NCBI GenBank assembly: GCA_029224185.1
Contig: CM055188.1
Location: forward strand, 19,442,497-19,506,496
Direction: 5' to 3'
DNA length: 64,000 nt
Origin: Karalla daura
Lineage: Eukaryota > Chordata > Actinopteri > Chaetodontiformes > Leiognathidae
The position numbers and the translations under genes were made by a program. Under the pieces are notes generated by a model. It was not told the DNA's origin, did not search any database, and worked only from the letters and a program-made list of their open reading frames with translations. How positions within the stretch are numbered: the stretch's first letter is position 1; every line of letters begins with the position of its first letter. Shown piece by piece: positions 1 to 15,137 of this stretch.

Positions 1-3000
1 AAAATGGCAGTGCTCGTACAAAAATAACCATGTTCCTATACATTTCAAGCCTGACACACTTTATTCTAGTGGCTTTTTGATTATCTATTTGTGACTTTTC
101 GGTTTGGCACTGTCATCTATTTTTGGGATAAAGCTGATTTCGCCTTTCTGTTCTCCTACAGCTCGTGTCGGTCCCATCTCTGTTGCTCTGCTTTTATGGG
201 AACTTTCAAAGCCATCAGTGGGACACAAAGTGGAAGACATCATTTGAATTTCAAAGGCCTGACAGAGCACATTGCCTCTATCAGTCGAGTAAAGGTCCTC
301 TTGACTAGAGAGCGCCTTCAGAATTAATCACGCGCACTGAGAGTCCTCCTGTAAGCAGCTTCCTCCATTGGCGAGGCAAACAGCCAACGAGGTGGTTGAA
401 GAGAGCAGGAAGCTCTAGAAGGAGCTGAAACCCTCCCACTCCACGAGCAGCCTTTCTGACAAGAGCCCAACATGTGTTCTATGGGATGAACGACACGAGG
501 TCATCTTGTTCTCATTGGTGTTATTCAAGCCACAGCAGTGAATTTCCTGGTGTTTTTCAAGAAACAGATCTTTAGCTGTGTCGTTTTCAGGGCGCCCTGG
601 GGAGACATAAAATGACCATGAAAACACAACGCTGCAGCTTCTCCCGCGCCACCAGTCATCCCTCTCAGAGACACACGTCGAGCAGCGCACAGCTTCCAGC
701 CATCATTGCTATGAGCTAATTAGCCAGCACTAATGTGAATCAGCTTCCATTTTTACTCACTTTGATTTACAGGGCCCGTCCGCACTACATCTCCATGGAG
801 ACAATGCAGTCTTTATGGACTTTTGTGGGCTCCACTGAACGAGCCATAAAAGAGCGTTTATGGTTGCTCAGTATGACTAGTCTCTTTTGGAGGAAAGCCA
901 TGGGTGTAGACTGCTGGGATCAGATGTTCTCAATTTTTTTAATGACATTTTCTTCTGCTTCATTGGGCTTTGGTCCAGAAACAAACTTTCTGATTATGTC
1001 AAAGTGCTCCCAGGTGTATATATTTTTTTTTATTTCATTGTGTCGCCCCTCTGTTCTGCTTTGCCTTTAATATAAGCATGTACACATGTCAAAACTGAGT
1101 GTCAAATCAGTGTTGTGGACAAAGAAAAAGGCAAAGGCACAGTTGGCCAAAGATAAAAACTGTAGCCACTGATGGCAGTCAGAAATCATTTTGGTGGAAG
1201 TTCTGTGTCCTCTGACTATATCTAAAGGAAAATAACTTCAAGCCAGTTTGGAGTGGCCACACCTTTGGACTGAAGTCCCCAACTGCTTGTAAAAAATAGT
1301 CATAAATTCATAGTTTCACATGTGGAACACAAGAAATTGTGAAATTTGTTGAGTGAGGAGCGATGCCAGAATCCACATCCAAACCATGTGCTCAGTAATC
1401 ATGTTTTAATGTCTCCTTTTGTCCATTCTAGGATCAATTTCACAATAGATTTACAACAGTTTTGTACTGTAATATAAATCTGTTCAAGGAGCAAACTGAA
1501 ACAGGATCTTTTATTGTGTTGTTTGACCTGTTGTTATCCTCAGATCTCTTCTTTAGTAAACTTCTCCTCATCACTTTTCTTATATCCCTAAACCAAATAC
1601 ACATCACAATTAATTTGAAGTTCCCAGAAGAAGTTTGACGTTTTCTTAAAGTTGTTTGGTCATAGGGTTCTCCTTGGTTCATGGTTGCTTCCAACTATTG
1701 ATCTCATTGCTTCCACATTCACCTTCGGAGAACATTGCTCATAGCTAATTTTATAGCACTAATGCGAATTGGACTTAAAATTCTGTTTAATTTATTAATT
1801 TGGTTTACAAATGAAATAATTGTTGCTGCCCTTTATGCCAAGATACAAGCAGGAGACCAAATAACTTGACATACATGTCAGTGGCACAGATTCAGACAAA
1901 CTGACAAAACTGACTTGAAATGCATGCTAGGCTGTTATGTACCCTTGATATTACTCCTCTTTGACGCATGAATAATTCTGCATGCCATTTTGCTCCTTTC
2001 AGGTTACAATTTCTTAGTAAGACAATTTGTGCTGTCAGATAATACTGCTGGTGTAGGGTTTGCAAACTCTTAGTCAATAAAAGTAAATGAAGCACATGAA
2101 GGTCATTAACCTCCTCAGATTAATTCGATATGTTGGATGAACCGTCAAAGCACAGCATAATAAAACTGGTCACATTAGAGTTAGACAAACATAATCCGAT
2201 TCCCCGATGTGAGATGAAATTACAACTCTGGATTGCTACACATTATTTAGATGTATAATTACTGTTTGATTCTCTGCACTAATCTAATCAGTCAATTCTA
2301 AGAGTGTAATCTGATAAAGTCGTGACTGTTAACTGCTCCCACTGCTGTTGTGATGTTTGCCATATTTCAATAAAAAGAACATCCTGGTGAACAGAAATGC
2401 AGCTTTGAGCCTAAGGAGCAGCACACAAATGGAGCTATTTAAAGTTCATATCTCTGTGTGCTTTTAGGACTGAAAATTAATTCACAGCGCCAAGTTGTGA
2501 AGTACACCCTGTCATCTTTAGTCGTTCACCACCTTTCAAGTATGTTGCACCGAACTCTCTTCTGTGTGTGTTGGTGTTTTCTGAAATGTCAAATGCAGAG
2601 CTCTAGAGACTCAATGGGCACTCATCCCGACAAGTGGGAAGCATACAAATGTATTGAACAGCTCTGTTTATCAGTTAGAAGTCTATTCAAACCGTTGCAT
2701 TTTCTCTGATCTTTCCCCACTGTGAGACAAATAAAGGGGTATGTTTTATGTTTTCTCCTGTTGAAACCAAAATTGCAGGAGACACTTTGTTTCTATCCAC
2801 TGTCCAAGATTGGTGAAAAAAGGTGGACTCAATCAATTAATCCCCCGACTCAAAACGATGGTGATGCTCCTGCCTCGACGTGGAGGATGCCTGAGGGGAG
2901 GAGGCACTGGCACAGAGGGAGAGAGAGGCAGGCCCAGAAGGGGTAATAAGCAGGGAGCTACAGCCGAAGTGACCAAGGCTGGGAGATCACTCACAGGGGA

Positions 3001-6000
3001 GCGCAGCTGCCGCGCAGGAACTGGGGGAGCAGGAAGTGGATCGGCCCGCCAGGAAGGGAGGAATGACGCAGCACCCATAGCTCACCCACATAACCTCGAT
3101 CTGTGGCTGACAGTAAGCCCTGCAGTGATGGGAGGAGTGCATGACAAGTCAGGGAAGAGGAGTGATGGGGTCCCTCAATCACAGCCAATGCCCTGTCAGC
3201 ACATCTCAAACACCCCCACACCCCAACAGGCACACACACACGCTGCCACCCAACCCTCAGCCATGAACATTTACTGTTGACTACACTATACCCACCTCCA
3301 TACATTGCTCAGCTCTGTAAGTACATTATGGGTGTACAAATCACATTTATTTTGCTTGTTTGACAAGTCAAGCTCATTGTTATAACGTTGTATAACTATT
3401 TCTGACTCTAATTTTGATTCTGATTCTGAGGAATGAGCAGCTGTAAGTATTTCAGACAAACAGGTATGAAGCAGGCTCCTCCTCAGTGTGGGTCTCACCA
3501 GATCGTAGATCCAGTTCTTTGTTGAAGTTTGTTAAGGGGTAGAGTGTTTAGGGTCTTCGAGAATAGACACACAGATACAGCAGGAATAGTGTTTTCCCTT
3601 TTATTTGTGACCACGCAGTGCAAAACACTGAGTCAGTGGAAAAAAAATATATGAAGGTGACAAAAAATCCACCAAAAATCCCATGGAGAAAAATTGAAAA
3701 ATTTCAATATAGAATATTTATGGTATATGTATCAGCAGCAGGGAAAACAGCAGAGGCATGGAAAAGTTTGAATGGGAAGTGGAATTAATGGAGATGATTG
3801 GCGTTTGCACGTGTGTAATATTGATAATGTACTGCACATACTAGGGAGTGGTGATGATGCGTTTCGGGCGCATCATCACAAAGTTCAATTAACTTTTTAT
3901 TCTCTCAAGGCTCTGCTTGCGCTTCCACTGAGTCCTGCACCCATCTGGGCCGTAACAGATAGTCATTTCAGAAGCACCATCAGTTCATCTCTCAACATCC
4001 CTAGTGACTTTGAAAGCAGAATTTCAAGAATCACACAACTACAGGGGTGAGATGACTCCCCAGCTCACATATAAACCTTGATGTCTGCTCTTGAGATGAC
4101 TTTTTTCCTCACCTCCCTCATCAGTAAGTTAAGGGACCTTCAACAACTGTATAATTTTTGATACTCAGTGTCATGCTTTATTAAAACAAAACAAAACAAA
4201 ACTTAATGATGAATATTCCATTTCATGTGAAGCAACCTGCTGCTGGTATGGTGCAAATAATCAGAGAGCAGTCTCTGCATATGAGTGCCCCTCTGTTTAT
4301 GGGCAGCAGTCCATGAGCCCCAGCTGAATACTAAATGCTTATCAGAGGTGGTGACAGGCCATAGGCCAGGAGGCAGCACAAGTGGCAGCTGTGTTGAGCT
4401 CTGTCAGGCTACAAAGTTTCCACAGAGATGCCAACTGCGATCCCAAAACCTGGCACCGCAGCCACAGAGCGTTGGGCATGCCTTCATCCCACTATTTCTC
4501 TTTATTACATCTGCCCATGGATGACAAGAGAGTGTTGCCATGGTTGTCTGCTGGGGGGCTGCCAAGGGGCCACAGAGACTTTCATCCACAGACAGCAAAC
4601 TGATCAAATACCATTTGACCAGTTTTCTAATTTTACTAGTAATTTTTACTAATTTCATCCAGAAAAGACATGTTTTCTGGAACTCTTGCCTCATATTGAT
4701 AATGTACTGCCAAATTGTGACAATTATAAGGGAAAAAAAATATTGACATTAACAAACATTTTGAATATGTGAACACCATTTTCATGTTGTTCACATGTTT
4801 GTTTTTATGCACTAGATGCTATCACATAGATGCTTTTTGTCATGTCAATACATATGATATTTGTCTAATCTTTTAAGTGTTTAAACCAAAATACCAAAGC
4901 CTCAGTTTGCTCTTCCTATACGTACATACACATAGAGGATGTTTTCCACAAACAAAGGTTTGTTCTTCTGCAATGGCTGAAGTGTGGCCCTCTTAATAAC
5001 TGTTCTATATTCAGATCTCATAGTTATTTAGGGCTGACGGTAGCAGCAACATTAACCACAATAAATAACATACCACGGTTGCACAGACATGACATGAGCC
5101 CCTACTGGTGCAGAAACCATCCTAGCGACAGCATGAGTACATGTACGCATATATGCTCCTTGTTTTTCCAGAGAGAAACAAATGGCGTGATGGTAGCTGC
5201 ACATATCTGACTGCCAGTGTAATCGTTCGGTGGGAATCTACATTTAAGAAAAATGGCTAAGTGCGAGGGATGGTCGTGTCTTCTCACTGTACATACAGTC
5301 ACAGCGGGACTAATAAAGCAGGCAGGATTCATTCATCTTTGAGTTCCTCTCCGTATTAGAAACATCTCTTCAAATGCAAAAGAGAAGCTTTTTGATGTTA
5401 AAATGGAGCAGGCTGATGCAGTCTTACATGTAGCCCAGTATGCAGATTTATTAATTTATGCCTTTTTGGGTAGTGAATAGAAACACAGTGCCGTCCTTTT
5501 TTAGTAGATAATGCAACATCAGCGTTTTACTGGTTGCTAGGAGGAATATATGTGAATGGTGGTCGGGGAAGCAACGATTCCCTGGTTGTGAGTTGGATCT
5601 ATGTCTCAAGGGGAATGTGAGGCCTCTGGTAATAAGATGATGAAACTAGGATTTAACAGCAATAGTGTTATGTGTAGGTATAGTATGTGTTCAGCTATTA
5701 ACGTATTGCAACATCAATGAAACTTGCATGAAAAAATAAATAGAAGGAACTCACATTCTTACTAGAGTTGGTTGCCATGCAAGGATTCCTAATAGGACTT
5801 CTGCAGAATTAAACTTTTACAGAGGTGTACCAAGTACACACACCTCCCCTGCTAATGTAATGTTTTCCATCTAAAGGCATCATGCAGGAAGTGTGAGTGT
5901 GACAGGTGAGGAATACTAAGCTGCATGAATAGTTGCCGTTCAATTGGATAGATGTGGGTCTGGTGGGTGGATTTACTCCATGAAAAGCTCCCTTGTTGAA

Positions 6001-7029
6001 TTTCCTCAATAGATGAAAATGTGAAGGACATCTGCGCAGGTCTGCACTGGGCTAATTAGAGGGTATATATTTTTTTCTCTCTCTCTCATCACTTTGACAC
6101 CCTGTGTCTCTCCAAGGCCACCTCTACTGATGGATGCTGTTTTGCAACTCTGGCACCCATGATTTACGTAATTATGGTGGCATGAGTGCTAGAGATATTC
6201 AGTATCTGATACCATGTGAGGACTTAAGGGTCTTGTCAGGAAGCCGTTTGAATGAAATGTTTCAACGAAATACTTTGATAAATAACCTAAAAGAGAATGG
6301 GGAGTTATTACTGTTGTTGCATGTTTGCAACCATGCAAACAACCTACTGATCTATAATATTCCTCCCAATTCACTTCTGTAGTTTAAGAGCTACAAAGTT
6401 TATCCTTCAGGGAGAAAAATGACTTTGCATGTGAAAAGTAGGACAGTCAACAGATGAACGACATTTACAGTGTGTCCTTCCCCAAAGGAAGGAGAAGCTG
6501 ACAGTGATAGTATTGATTATCATTGAGCTTATGTAGCCTCTGTCGGTGATGAAGTGATCGCTATCCTTGGTGCTAATGCAGCGCTGCAGTTTAGACAGTG
6601 AGTCCTTGGACACTGCTGCCTCTATGTATGACACAAACCATCAGAACAGATGCTAAATGAACGTCATCGTCTCATAATTATGAGGGCTTGACCATACTTC
6701 TACCCAGAAAGTTGATCAAACTAGTCTGCCTCAGGCATAAAAATATACGTATTAAGTGTTTATGCATTCAAACAGCCACGCATCCTCATAAAAACCATGT
6801 GCTTCACTAAAAAAAACTGTCTACTTTTATTTATTTATTATTATTATTTATTTATTTATTATTTTGTTCTACATTTCTGACTTGTGTGGGACTAGCATTG
6901 ATGAGATGGGATGAGAAGACAAATACTTTATAGTAAGTTCAGCCCAATCCTTCATGATTATACTTTGTACTGAATTTCCATTTATTTGGCTAGTCTTGGG
7001 TCAAATCTACTATCTTAATATTCTTTAAA

Positions 7030-7030
<1 letters not shown>
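1..7030. other. Intergenic, no supported gene
   Basis: All open frames here are short and overlap one another on both strands, with no recognisable domain and no convincing splice-site pairs. A modestly GC-richer patch at about 2870-3240 gives overlapping frames of 80-156 codons, but these are proline/arginine-rich without family resemblance. Short homopolymer and TTTA-type tracts occur (for example near 6826-6863). The stretch lies upstream of lrrn1 and may hold distal regulatory elements, but nothing in the sequence alone proves one. Confidence 0.6.

Positions 7031-7031
<1 letters not shown>

Positions 7032-7078
<47 letters not shown>
7032..7078. repeat. Compound (AT)n-(CA)n microsatellite
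   Basis: An uninterrupted AT dinucleotide run is followed directly by a CA run. It is a typical teleost compound microsatellite with no coding meaning. Confidence 0.95.
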
Positions 7079-8194
7079 TCAAACAATGGCGGAAAGTGCT
7101 ACAATTTAGACCTGGGTATCTTGATATTTCTATTACAGCACATTATCATCATAATGCTGCAGAGTAATTGGACTTTTAATTTAATTTTTGACAAATGACA
7201 CTGTAGCAAACCCTGTCCTACTGTACGGGTATCCAGCATTTCAACACCACTCACGCAGATACAGTAGCTTAATTTCCAGCACTTTATTATCCAGCTTCTT
7301 ACTCAGCAGCTCACCCCGGAGCTTTTTCATGCTCGTCTGTCTGTAGGGTTCTCTCTTCCACAGGCACAACTAGCACTTGGTTTCATGGTGGGCTGATTCA
7401 CAAACTCAGTTCACGTGCTTAGCCCAATCAGCCCACCTGGTGCAGGCTGTACCTAGGCTGTAACCCTTAATATTACCCTATGAAATTCTATAGATAAAAA
7501 GTAATAGCTTATTCTTCCAATGTGATCTTTCTCCCTGTGGAGGGGCAGCCCTCCCTCTCCACTCTGCACTGATATGGACGAGCACACACACAAACACACA
7601 AAGACATTAAGACCTCCTGCAGCACACAGACATCAGACATTATCCTATTTGTCACAGAATTGTGTGTGGGGAGGCTTTTATTAATAAGGCTTGTATGTAA
7701 GAAATTGAATTAGATGATTATAGGAAACAATGTGGCAAGAATTCCAGGAATAAAATGGCAATTGGGATTCTTGGCTACATTTGACATGTTGTCCAGGCTC
7801 CACACAGTCTGCTGAGAAGCAGTGAAACACCATTTCTCAGAGGTCTCAGTTGATCCCATCAGGTGTTTGTGTGTGTATGTGTATCTGTATGTGTGTGGAG
7901 GGGTGAGGGGGTGGGGGGTCTTGAGAGAACAGCCTCTCACACGCACACACAATGCTTGGTGTCATGTCCTAGCCTGAGTTCGCGGTATCTTTGTTCTGCT
8001 TGCCTCAGCAGCATGAGTTTTCAAGGAGACACACTCCAGCTCTCTCCACAGAGAACTTCTCTCTCACTGTGACTAGGAGGCAAACTTCATGTTTTGCTGC
8101 GCATCACAATGGCACCATGCCCTCATTTTTTCCAGCCAGCAAAAGGATGCATGCACGCACGCACACACGCACACATGCATACACGCATACATGC

Positions 8195-8225
<31 letters not shown>

Positions 8226-11200
8226 AACATTCTGAACAGAAGCACTGCTGTCTTCCACATGGGAATCCCTCTGTTACAGTGACTAATGTTTTGTCAGTGT
8301 CTGCACTGGGAATAAGGATAAATATGGTGCAGTCAAAAAAGTGATATGGGCCTTCTCTGCAGCAGTTAAATAAAGTTAACTGTAGGAAACAGAAGGGGGG
8401 CGTACTGCACAACTTGTGTTTCTCTCGGCAGTATCTGTGTTCATTAATCACTACAGATCTCTGGAGTGCTATATACAGAGTATGTACAATAATCCCCATG
8501 GACCAGAGTCATATTGTGTGTTTATTTCATTTTGGCTGAGAGCTATATGTCTTACACACATAGCAACTACCACTTGTGTCAGTGCGTTTAAACCGTAAGA
8601 CAAGACTTTACCTTTCATATAAGATTATTCTTAAATGTGAGATCAGGAGTTCTTGGCATGTTTGTACAGACCATCTGCCACATGTAAGAAATGTCTAGCT
8701 CAGTCAGGAAGCTAATGCTGCTTGAGGAGTTTCTCCATAGATATAAAATAAAAGTCAACAATTGAATCCAAGTTACTGAAACATTTGCCATGAACGATCA
8801 ATACTAGATGAAAAGTAATAATTTTGGACTCACAGCATTATTGTGCCATCCAGTCTTTATTCTGGCAGCCAACTTTATCTCAGGCTTTTTATAAATATAC
8901 ATATTGATTTTGATTGATTCTACAGCACTTTTGCTGGCCACACTGATACAGATGTCCACAATTGCCATGATGTCAGAAATGCTGTACATATACAGAACTG
9001 TTCTGTACTTGAGAGTTTCAGTAGCTAATCTCATCAGATGTGTGTGTGTTATTTTTAACACAGTCCTTGTTTCCTTTGTTCTTGCAAAATAATTAAAATA
9101 ATCATGTATACATATATATACATATATATTTTTGCCAGCCAGTGGTAACTCTGCTACCACTGACAAAATGTTGTTGTTAAATCCCAGCAATTGACCCATT
9201 GTGATTTCTCTGCTGCGTCATTACAAACCGAGACACTGTTGCCAGTCCTCCATTTTCTTTTTTCACACAAAGGTCACCTCCGTTGGCATTCAGAGGCAGA
9301 GACTGGGAATTACATTCTCATCACCCTGAGAGAAATCTGTCTCCACAGTAGGAACCAAACGAGGCTGAGATGGCCTCTGTGAAAAGTTCATTAAAATAAT
9401 GGATTGCAGTCATATCTGTTGCATTTTTCACTGTGATTGTTTTGGGTTTTTCTGGAACAGTGCAAAGGTTAATTGTATGATAAAGTGGCTGTTAGGGCCT
9501 TTGCTTTAGTTAGCATGGCAGACGAAAACCAGCAGATTATTGGAGAGTGTTGCACAATTGTGAGTACATTTAGAAAAAGCCTTTACTGATGATGTAGAAT
9601 AGGTGAATATGCTTATTAGTTCAATTAATTAGAGGGGGATTCTGTTGAATTGAAATGCTTATATAGCATTTATACGCATAGACCCCATTGCACCAGCTGG
9701 GCAGGGTAAGTACAGAATACAATTAAATAAAATACCTAAATTGAACTAAATTGGAAGATGTAGAAGTATTTACATAATGTTCACAATATGTTTGCAGGAC
9801 CAGTTTTTGTCCCCTCAATCCCTCTGCTCTGTGAGATCTCAGCTTTTAAGGACATCTGTCTGGGTTACAGAGGTGTCTTGGAGACATTCTCTCGTGGCTC
9901 CTCCCCTCCATCCATCATTTACAAACATGTATTGCGTGTGAGAAGGCAGGTGCTGGAGAGCAGAGTGGCATTCCTCCACTCGATCACAGCTTAGAATACT
10001 GAAGTCCCATGGCTCAGCCACATTTCCAAGCCCCCGGATAAAGCCTTAACCCCACAGCTCAGACTGGTCCTTTTCTCTTGCGCTGTGTCCAAGGTCACAG
10101 CACCATAGCAAGGGTCAAGGTGATAGGCTGGCAGCCGCCTGCCTCATGCATATGGATGACAGACGCTCCATCTGTTCCTCTGCAGAATGCAAATATGCTA
10201 GCCCCTTTCTCTACCCTCTTTTTCTGTCTCAAAGGGCGACCCTGCCAGACCTTACATGGCATCAGTTCCACTTGTTGGTTGCAGAATGAAGATTTATGCA
10301 AAAGTATAATATAAATGCAAGTCATTGATACACAGAGTCCCCTACTCAACCCCAGCTCCACCAGAGCTGATTGTCATACTTTTCCTGTCTAATAACATTG
10401 ACTGTCATCCCTGTAAATTGAAGTGAGGCAGCATCATTTTGTATGTATAGAATGCAGTCAAAGTATAATTTAATCTTGTCAAGAAAAAAAAAGTCTATAA
10501 ACCCCCTTTCCTTTGACACATCCTTAAGCAAAATGCTTGACCCCCATCATTCTTTATTTAGATCTGTCAATTGAAGCGGACTCAATGTGCACTAATGCTC
10601 TTTCCCAGGAACACTCTGCAGCACACATACAGCTACACACACTTTCACACTTGAAAGTGAACCAGCACAAGTGCAATCACAGGTTTGATTGCCACTGAAC
10701 AACCACGCTGGACTAGTCAGAGGTTAAGTGGCTCGCTCAACAGCACCTAAGGTAAGGTCCATTTGTATTTAGCAATGGAAAACTACGGCTACTTTAACAT
10801 ACCCTCTGGAACAATCAACAGAACAATCAAACAATGCTTTTGCTGCAGAGGACCTCCACAAAAACACACACATATGCCCATGGCCCACCTGCTCCTGCAA
10901 TAATTCTGTTTAACTCATTGTGCCCTGGACAGAGTAATCTTTTCCAATGGTCATTTGTTCACCAGCATGAGACAGCTCTATAACTATACAAAGCTGCCAC
11001 TGTTTTCTTTTTTTGTGTTGTTTTATTTTTTCTCTACACCATGTTTTATTTTCATAATAGTGTGTTCCTCTCAAAAACTACCGCATATAGTATATGCCCA
11101 TCAAGTTTCACACAGACGTTCATAACCCTTATGGGTCTGTTTTACTTAGGCCATCCTCCATTGTCATAGTTATAGTTATTGTAGCATGTCCAATATTTCT

Positions 11201-13674
11201 TCTCATGATCAAATGATCTAAGTCTAGATAAAATTAGGCACATTTTCATTTCAACTTTGTATTCAGTGCTGAATGTTGATACATTAACATATCAGCATTA
11301 TTGTAGTACATGTCATGTCTACTAAAGTACACTTGTTACAAATACAAGGTTACAAATAACTGGATAGTGGTTGATGGGGTTCTTAACTAGAGGGCAATAG
11401 TATAAAGAGCCAAAACTTAATCCAAACACTGCACTCAGAGAGTACATACTTACTCTTAGGAATGAAGATATTTAATTGAACAGCCCCTTGAGAGCAAAAG
11501 CAACTGGAGAGCAGTTTTTGTATAACCCAGCAACACATGGACAGACAAATGAGAGATTGATAACATAACCTCCTTTGCACAGGTGGAAAAAATAAAGCCC
11601 TGTGCAACCATTATGAAGATTTTATCTGAGCTCTTCTCAGGGAGTCAGCACAAATTTATTGAAGGCTAATTGGGGATTCCCGGGAGTATCATTATAACAC
11701 TAAGTTGTTCTCTGAGGTATAGTAGAGTCATTCTGGGACACTCGACTGTTCTTGTCACATTCCTGATGCATTAGCAGTTATCTGCTGGTAATCTGCTCAA
11801 TAAATCCATGTTGAACAAATGCAAAACAGCAAAACTGACAGATGGTGTCTTTTTTTCAAAGTGTTGTGACTTTATTGTTAATCAAGATCGGTTTAATGGC
11901 CTTTTGGCACTGGGGAGCCAATAGCAACCACTATGGTGGGATGTCATGCTGTTAGCCAGGCTGCTACCTGGTCTGTGGGTTCTGCGTTTGATCCCCATGA
12001 GGCCGGACTTTAAGCTCTGTCTGTCTGAAGTGCCACTTTCAGGAGGGGTCTGAACATAAACACAATCCTCTTTGGCAAATGTGTTTAACAGAGCTGCATT
12101 GTTTGTCCATTGATGCCCAGTAAGTGTAATTACCTCTTTTTAACACATTTACAGCCTGTTTAATGAGCAGACATTTATCTTATACAATGTGCCACCACAG
12201 TCTTATTTGATAGACCCCTAGCACCACGCTGGGCTGAGTGCCACACAAATTACATCTATTGTTATGGTTTGATGAACAAGAACTCAGTCAGTGGTCATCC
12301 TTTACAGCTTTTTGCAAATGATTTTGTCTTGTTATTTCTACCTGAACAGAACTTCTATCATGATCATGTTTAAATAATAAATGTCGACATAGGCTCAGTA
12401 TAGCAAGATCACAGACAAGGAAAACCCAAGAGTGAGTGTGAATAGGTGCAAATGGTCCTTAATTTTCCATTAATTTTGTAGTCAATGAATGTGACTTTTG
12501 CACTCTGACCTGCTGAGAAAATTAGCTAGGTACAGCTACAACTCTCATTCATTTTCATCTTTAGACTGTAATCAATACAAAGCAATTGATTTATCGTGTT
12601 TATGATACAATACACTGTGGCTATAAAGGCCTTTAATGTGCTGAAACATTGTAAAATTAATAATGAATTATTCGTGTTGTGGGCAATTGGACAAATCCTG
12701 CAAAATATTGATTAGGATAATATGGGATGATATGGATAGAGCTATTTGCAAAGTGTTCTCTGGTTGCATATCCTGTGTCCATGAAGCACCATAATCACTT
12801 TGCTTAACTTCATGTTTAAGCAGACTCTCATTTTTCTTTCATTTTCATTTATTTCTCAATCCATAAATTTTATGGCACCAGATAAGTGTTCATCTGGAAG
12901 AAATAGTTCCAGAATCCAAAAGGTAGGACATTGCCAAACATAACCAAGTATGTAGTTATATATACTATATATAGCATATAGTTGCAGCCTTACCATCAAA
13001 CATAACATTACACTGATCAGATTATATGGATTTAGGACTGTTTGCATGGCATTTGGCCAAAAAAGAGGATTTATGCTCAGTAAAAATTGGGTTTAAATAC
13101 CTAAATACTTTTTAGTTTTAATACCACCCCCCCATTTTTTTTTACAAAGTGCAACAGTACAAATGTAGATGAAAACGTACATGCAGCTATGATCGAGTTT
13201 TCTCGGGTTATAGAATATAGAAAGTGAATGTAAAAAAATATGGAAAGAAGGTCTCACTGGAACCACACAAAACAAACTCAAACAACCCAAACTTTGGAGA
13301 CTTCTTCTAGGCGATTCCCTTCTTCAAAGCAACAGCTCTGTCTGAGGTTTTGAAATCACCTCCATGCTCTCAGGCTCCTCAAATGTGATTACGAATCTTA
13401 GGAGTGATTTCCATCAGGGAATACCAGCAAATGGACCATCCATTCACACATCAGTCCTACTCTGGAACCTCAGCCTGCAGGGGCTCAGCGATCACAGGAG
13501 GAGATCCACTGTTGTATGTGAGGAGAGATAGAGGGGGGCTGAAGCAGAGAAGGCAAGAGCAGATTATCAGCTCGCTTTTGATGTGTCTTTGGGTCTCCAT
13601 GAGGGAATATATGAATTTCAGTGGTGGTGAAGGTGGTGGTGGTAAATCCGTCCGTCTGAGTGAACATCTGACCC
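7079..13674. other. Intergenic, no supported gene
   Basis: Only short spurious frames are present. The patch near 10690-10745 resembles the generic teleost repeat text with a 'TTAAGTGGCTCGCTCAACAG' core, and the patch near 11990-12000 looks faintly like a tRNA B box. Both are too diverged to call. Otherwise I see AT-rich unique sequence. Confidence 0.5.
8149..8225. repeat. CA-rich microsatellite
   Basis: An impure CA/GCAC/CATA stretch grades into a pure CA run. It accounts for the histidine/threonine- and cysteine/valine-rich frames on both strands here. Confidence 0.9.
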
Positions 13675-13805
13675 CTCTCTCTCTCTCTCTCTCTCTCTCC
13701 CTCTCTCTCCCTCTCTTTCTCTCACATACATGCACACATACACACACACACACACACACCTACACACACACACACATGCACACACACATGCACACACACA
13801 CACAC
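13675..13805. repeat. Compound (CT)n-(CA)n microsatellite
   Basis: A CT-rich tract is followed by an interrupted CA tract. The apparent proteins of 100-157 residues across it on both strands are low-complexity translations of this repeat. Confidence 0.95.
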
Positions 13806-14796
13806 TTTGCAGCTGAGCAATGGCAGCAGAGCATCCCAAGGAGTACCCGTGTTTGGTTACTAGGCAGATGTTATTAATATTTAAAGAGAGTGTTCTTGTG
13901 CATGTTGTGGTGAAAAAATTCACTTCTTTGGTGTGGCTAAGGCTGCATGCTCTCTTGGGATAAGATGGGAGTCTCTGCCGGATACAGGATTGTTCCTGCA
14001 CCACTGTCACACACAGTTGACAGAGTACAGAGAAACCCTCTTACTGTGTGTTTGCTTATTCATATCCCAAAGCCCTAAATCCTAAAGCAGATACAGTAGG
14101 ATACTCGCTAGTCTTCTTGGGACATTTCTGGCAATGTTTTTATTTATTTATTTATTTTTGCTCATATGCTATCAAGTAGTTCTGTAGTTGGAGTTAGAAT
14201 AATGTTTGCAGGTAGGACTGGATGAGTTCATACGCACCTCTCTTTGGTGAGACATGTGACTCAAACTGGTGAGAGTGTCGGAGTAATGAAACACCTCTCG
14301 AATATGTTACACGCAGCGAGAGCTGCTTCGTGGGAAGGGGTGGAGGTGGGAAAAACAGGATAAAAAAAGAAAGTGAGAAAGTGATCAGGGAGTCTAAAAA
14401 CTATTAAGCTGGCAAATCTGCGACTACATTTACTACTATCAGCTGACTGTCAGCTTGCGTCCTCCTTTATGACCTTCATACACAGGTACTGTCACTGTCC
14501 AAGCTGGCAAAAACCTGTGTTGCTGAATATGGGAGTATGAGACATGTCGTGTGTATTTATACAAGAGGGGAGGTTGGTGTTTGTTTCCAGAACATGCCCA
14601 TGTATGCACATTCTGAGTGTTGATTATTGACTGCAAAGAGATGCCACATAAGGTAAATCTTCATATGACCTACAGTATATCAAAGATCAGCAAAACACAC
14701 ATATACCACATTAAACATGCTTTAATTCGGAAAAGCATGTCAGTGATTATGGAAATCCTGAATGATTGTTGGCACAATATTAACCAGGAAAGCTGT

Positions 14797-15137
<341 letters not shown>

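Noticed and set aside
2810..3305. GC-richer region with a 156-codon frame
   Set aside because: Overlapping frames of similar length exist on both strands, and there are no domains and no coding-like bias. It reads as ordinary GC-richer intergenic DNA.
7200..7480. Stretch with an LTR-like feel starting TGTAGC
   Set aside because: No matching second LTR, primer-binding site or clear terminal repeats were found nearby.
11930..12060. Possible tRNA-derived SINE head
   Set aside because: There is a weak B-box-like stretch (GGGTTCTGCGTTTGATCCCC), but no A box at the right distance and no recognisable SINE body.
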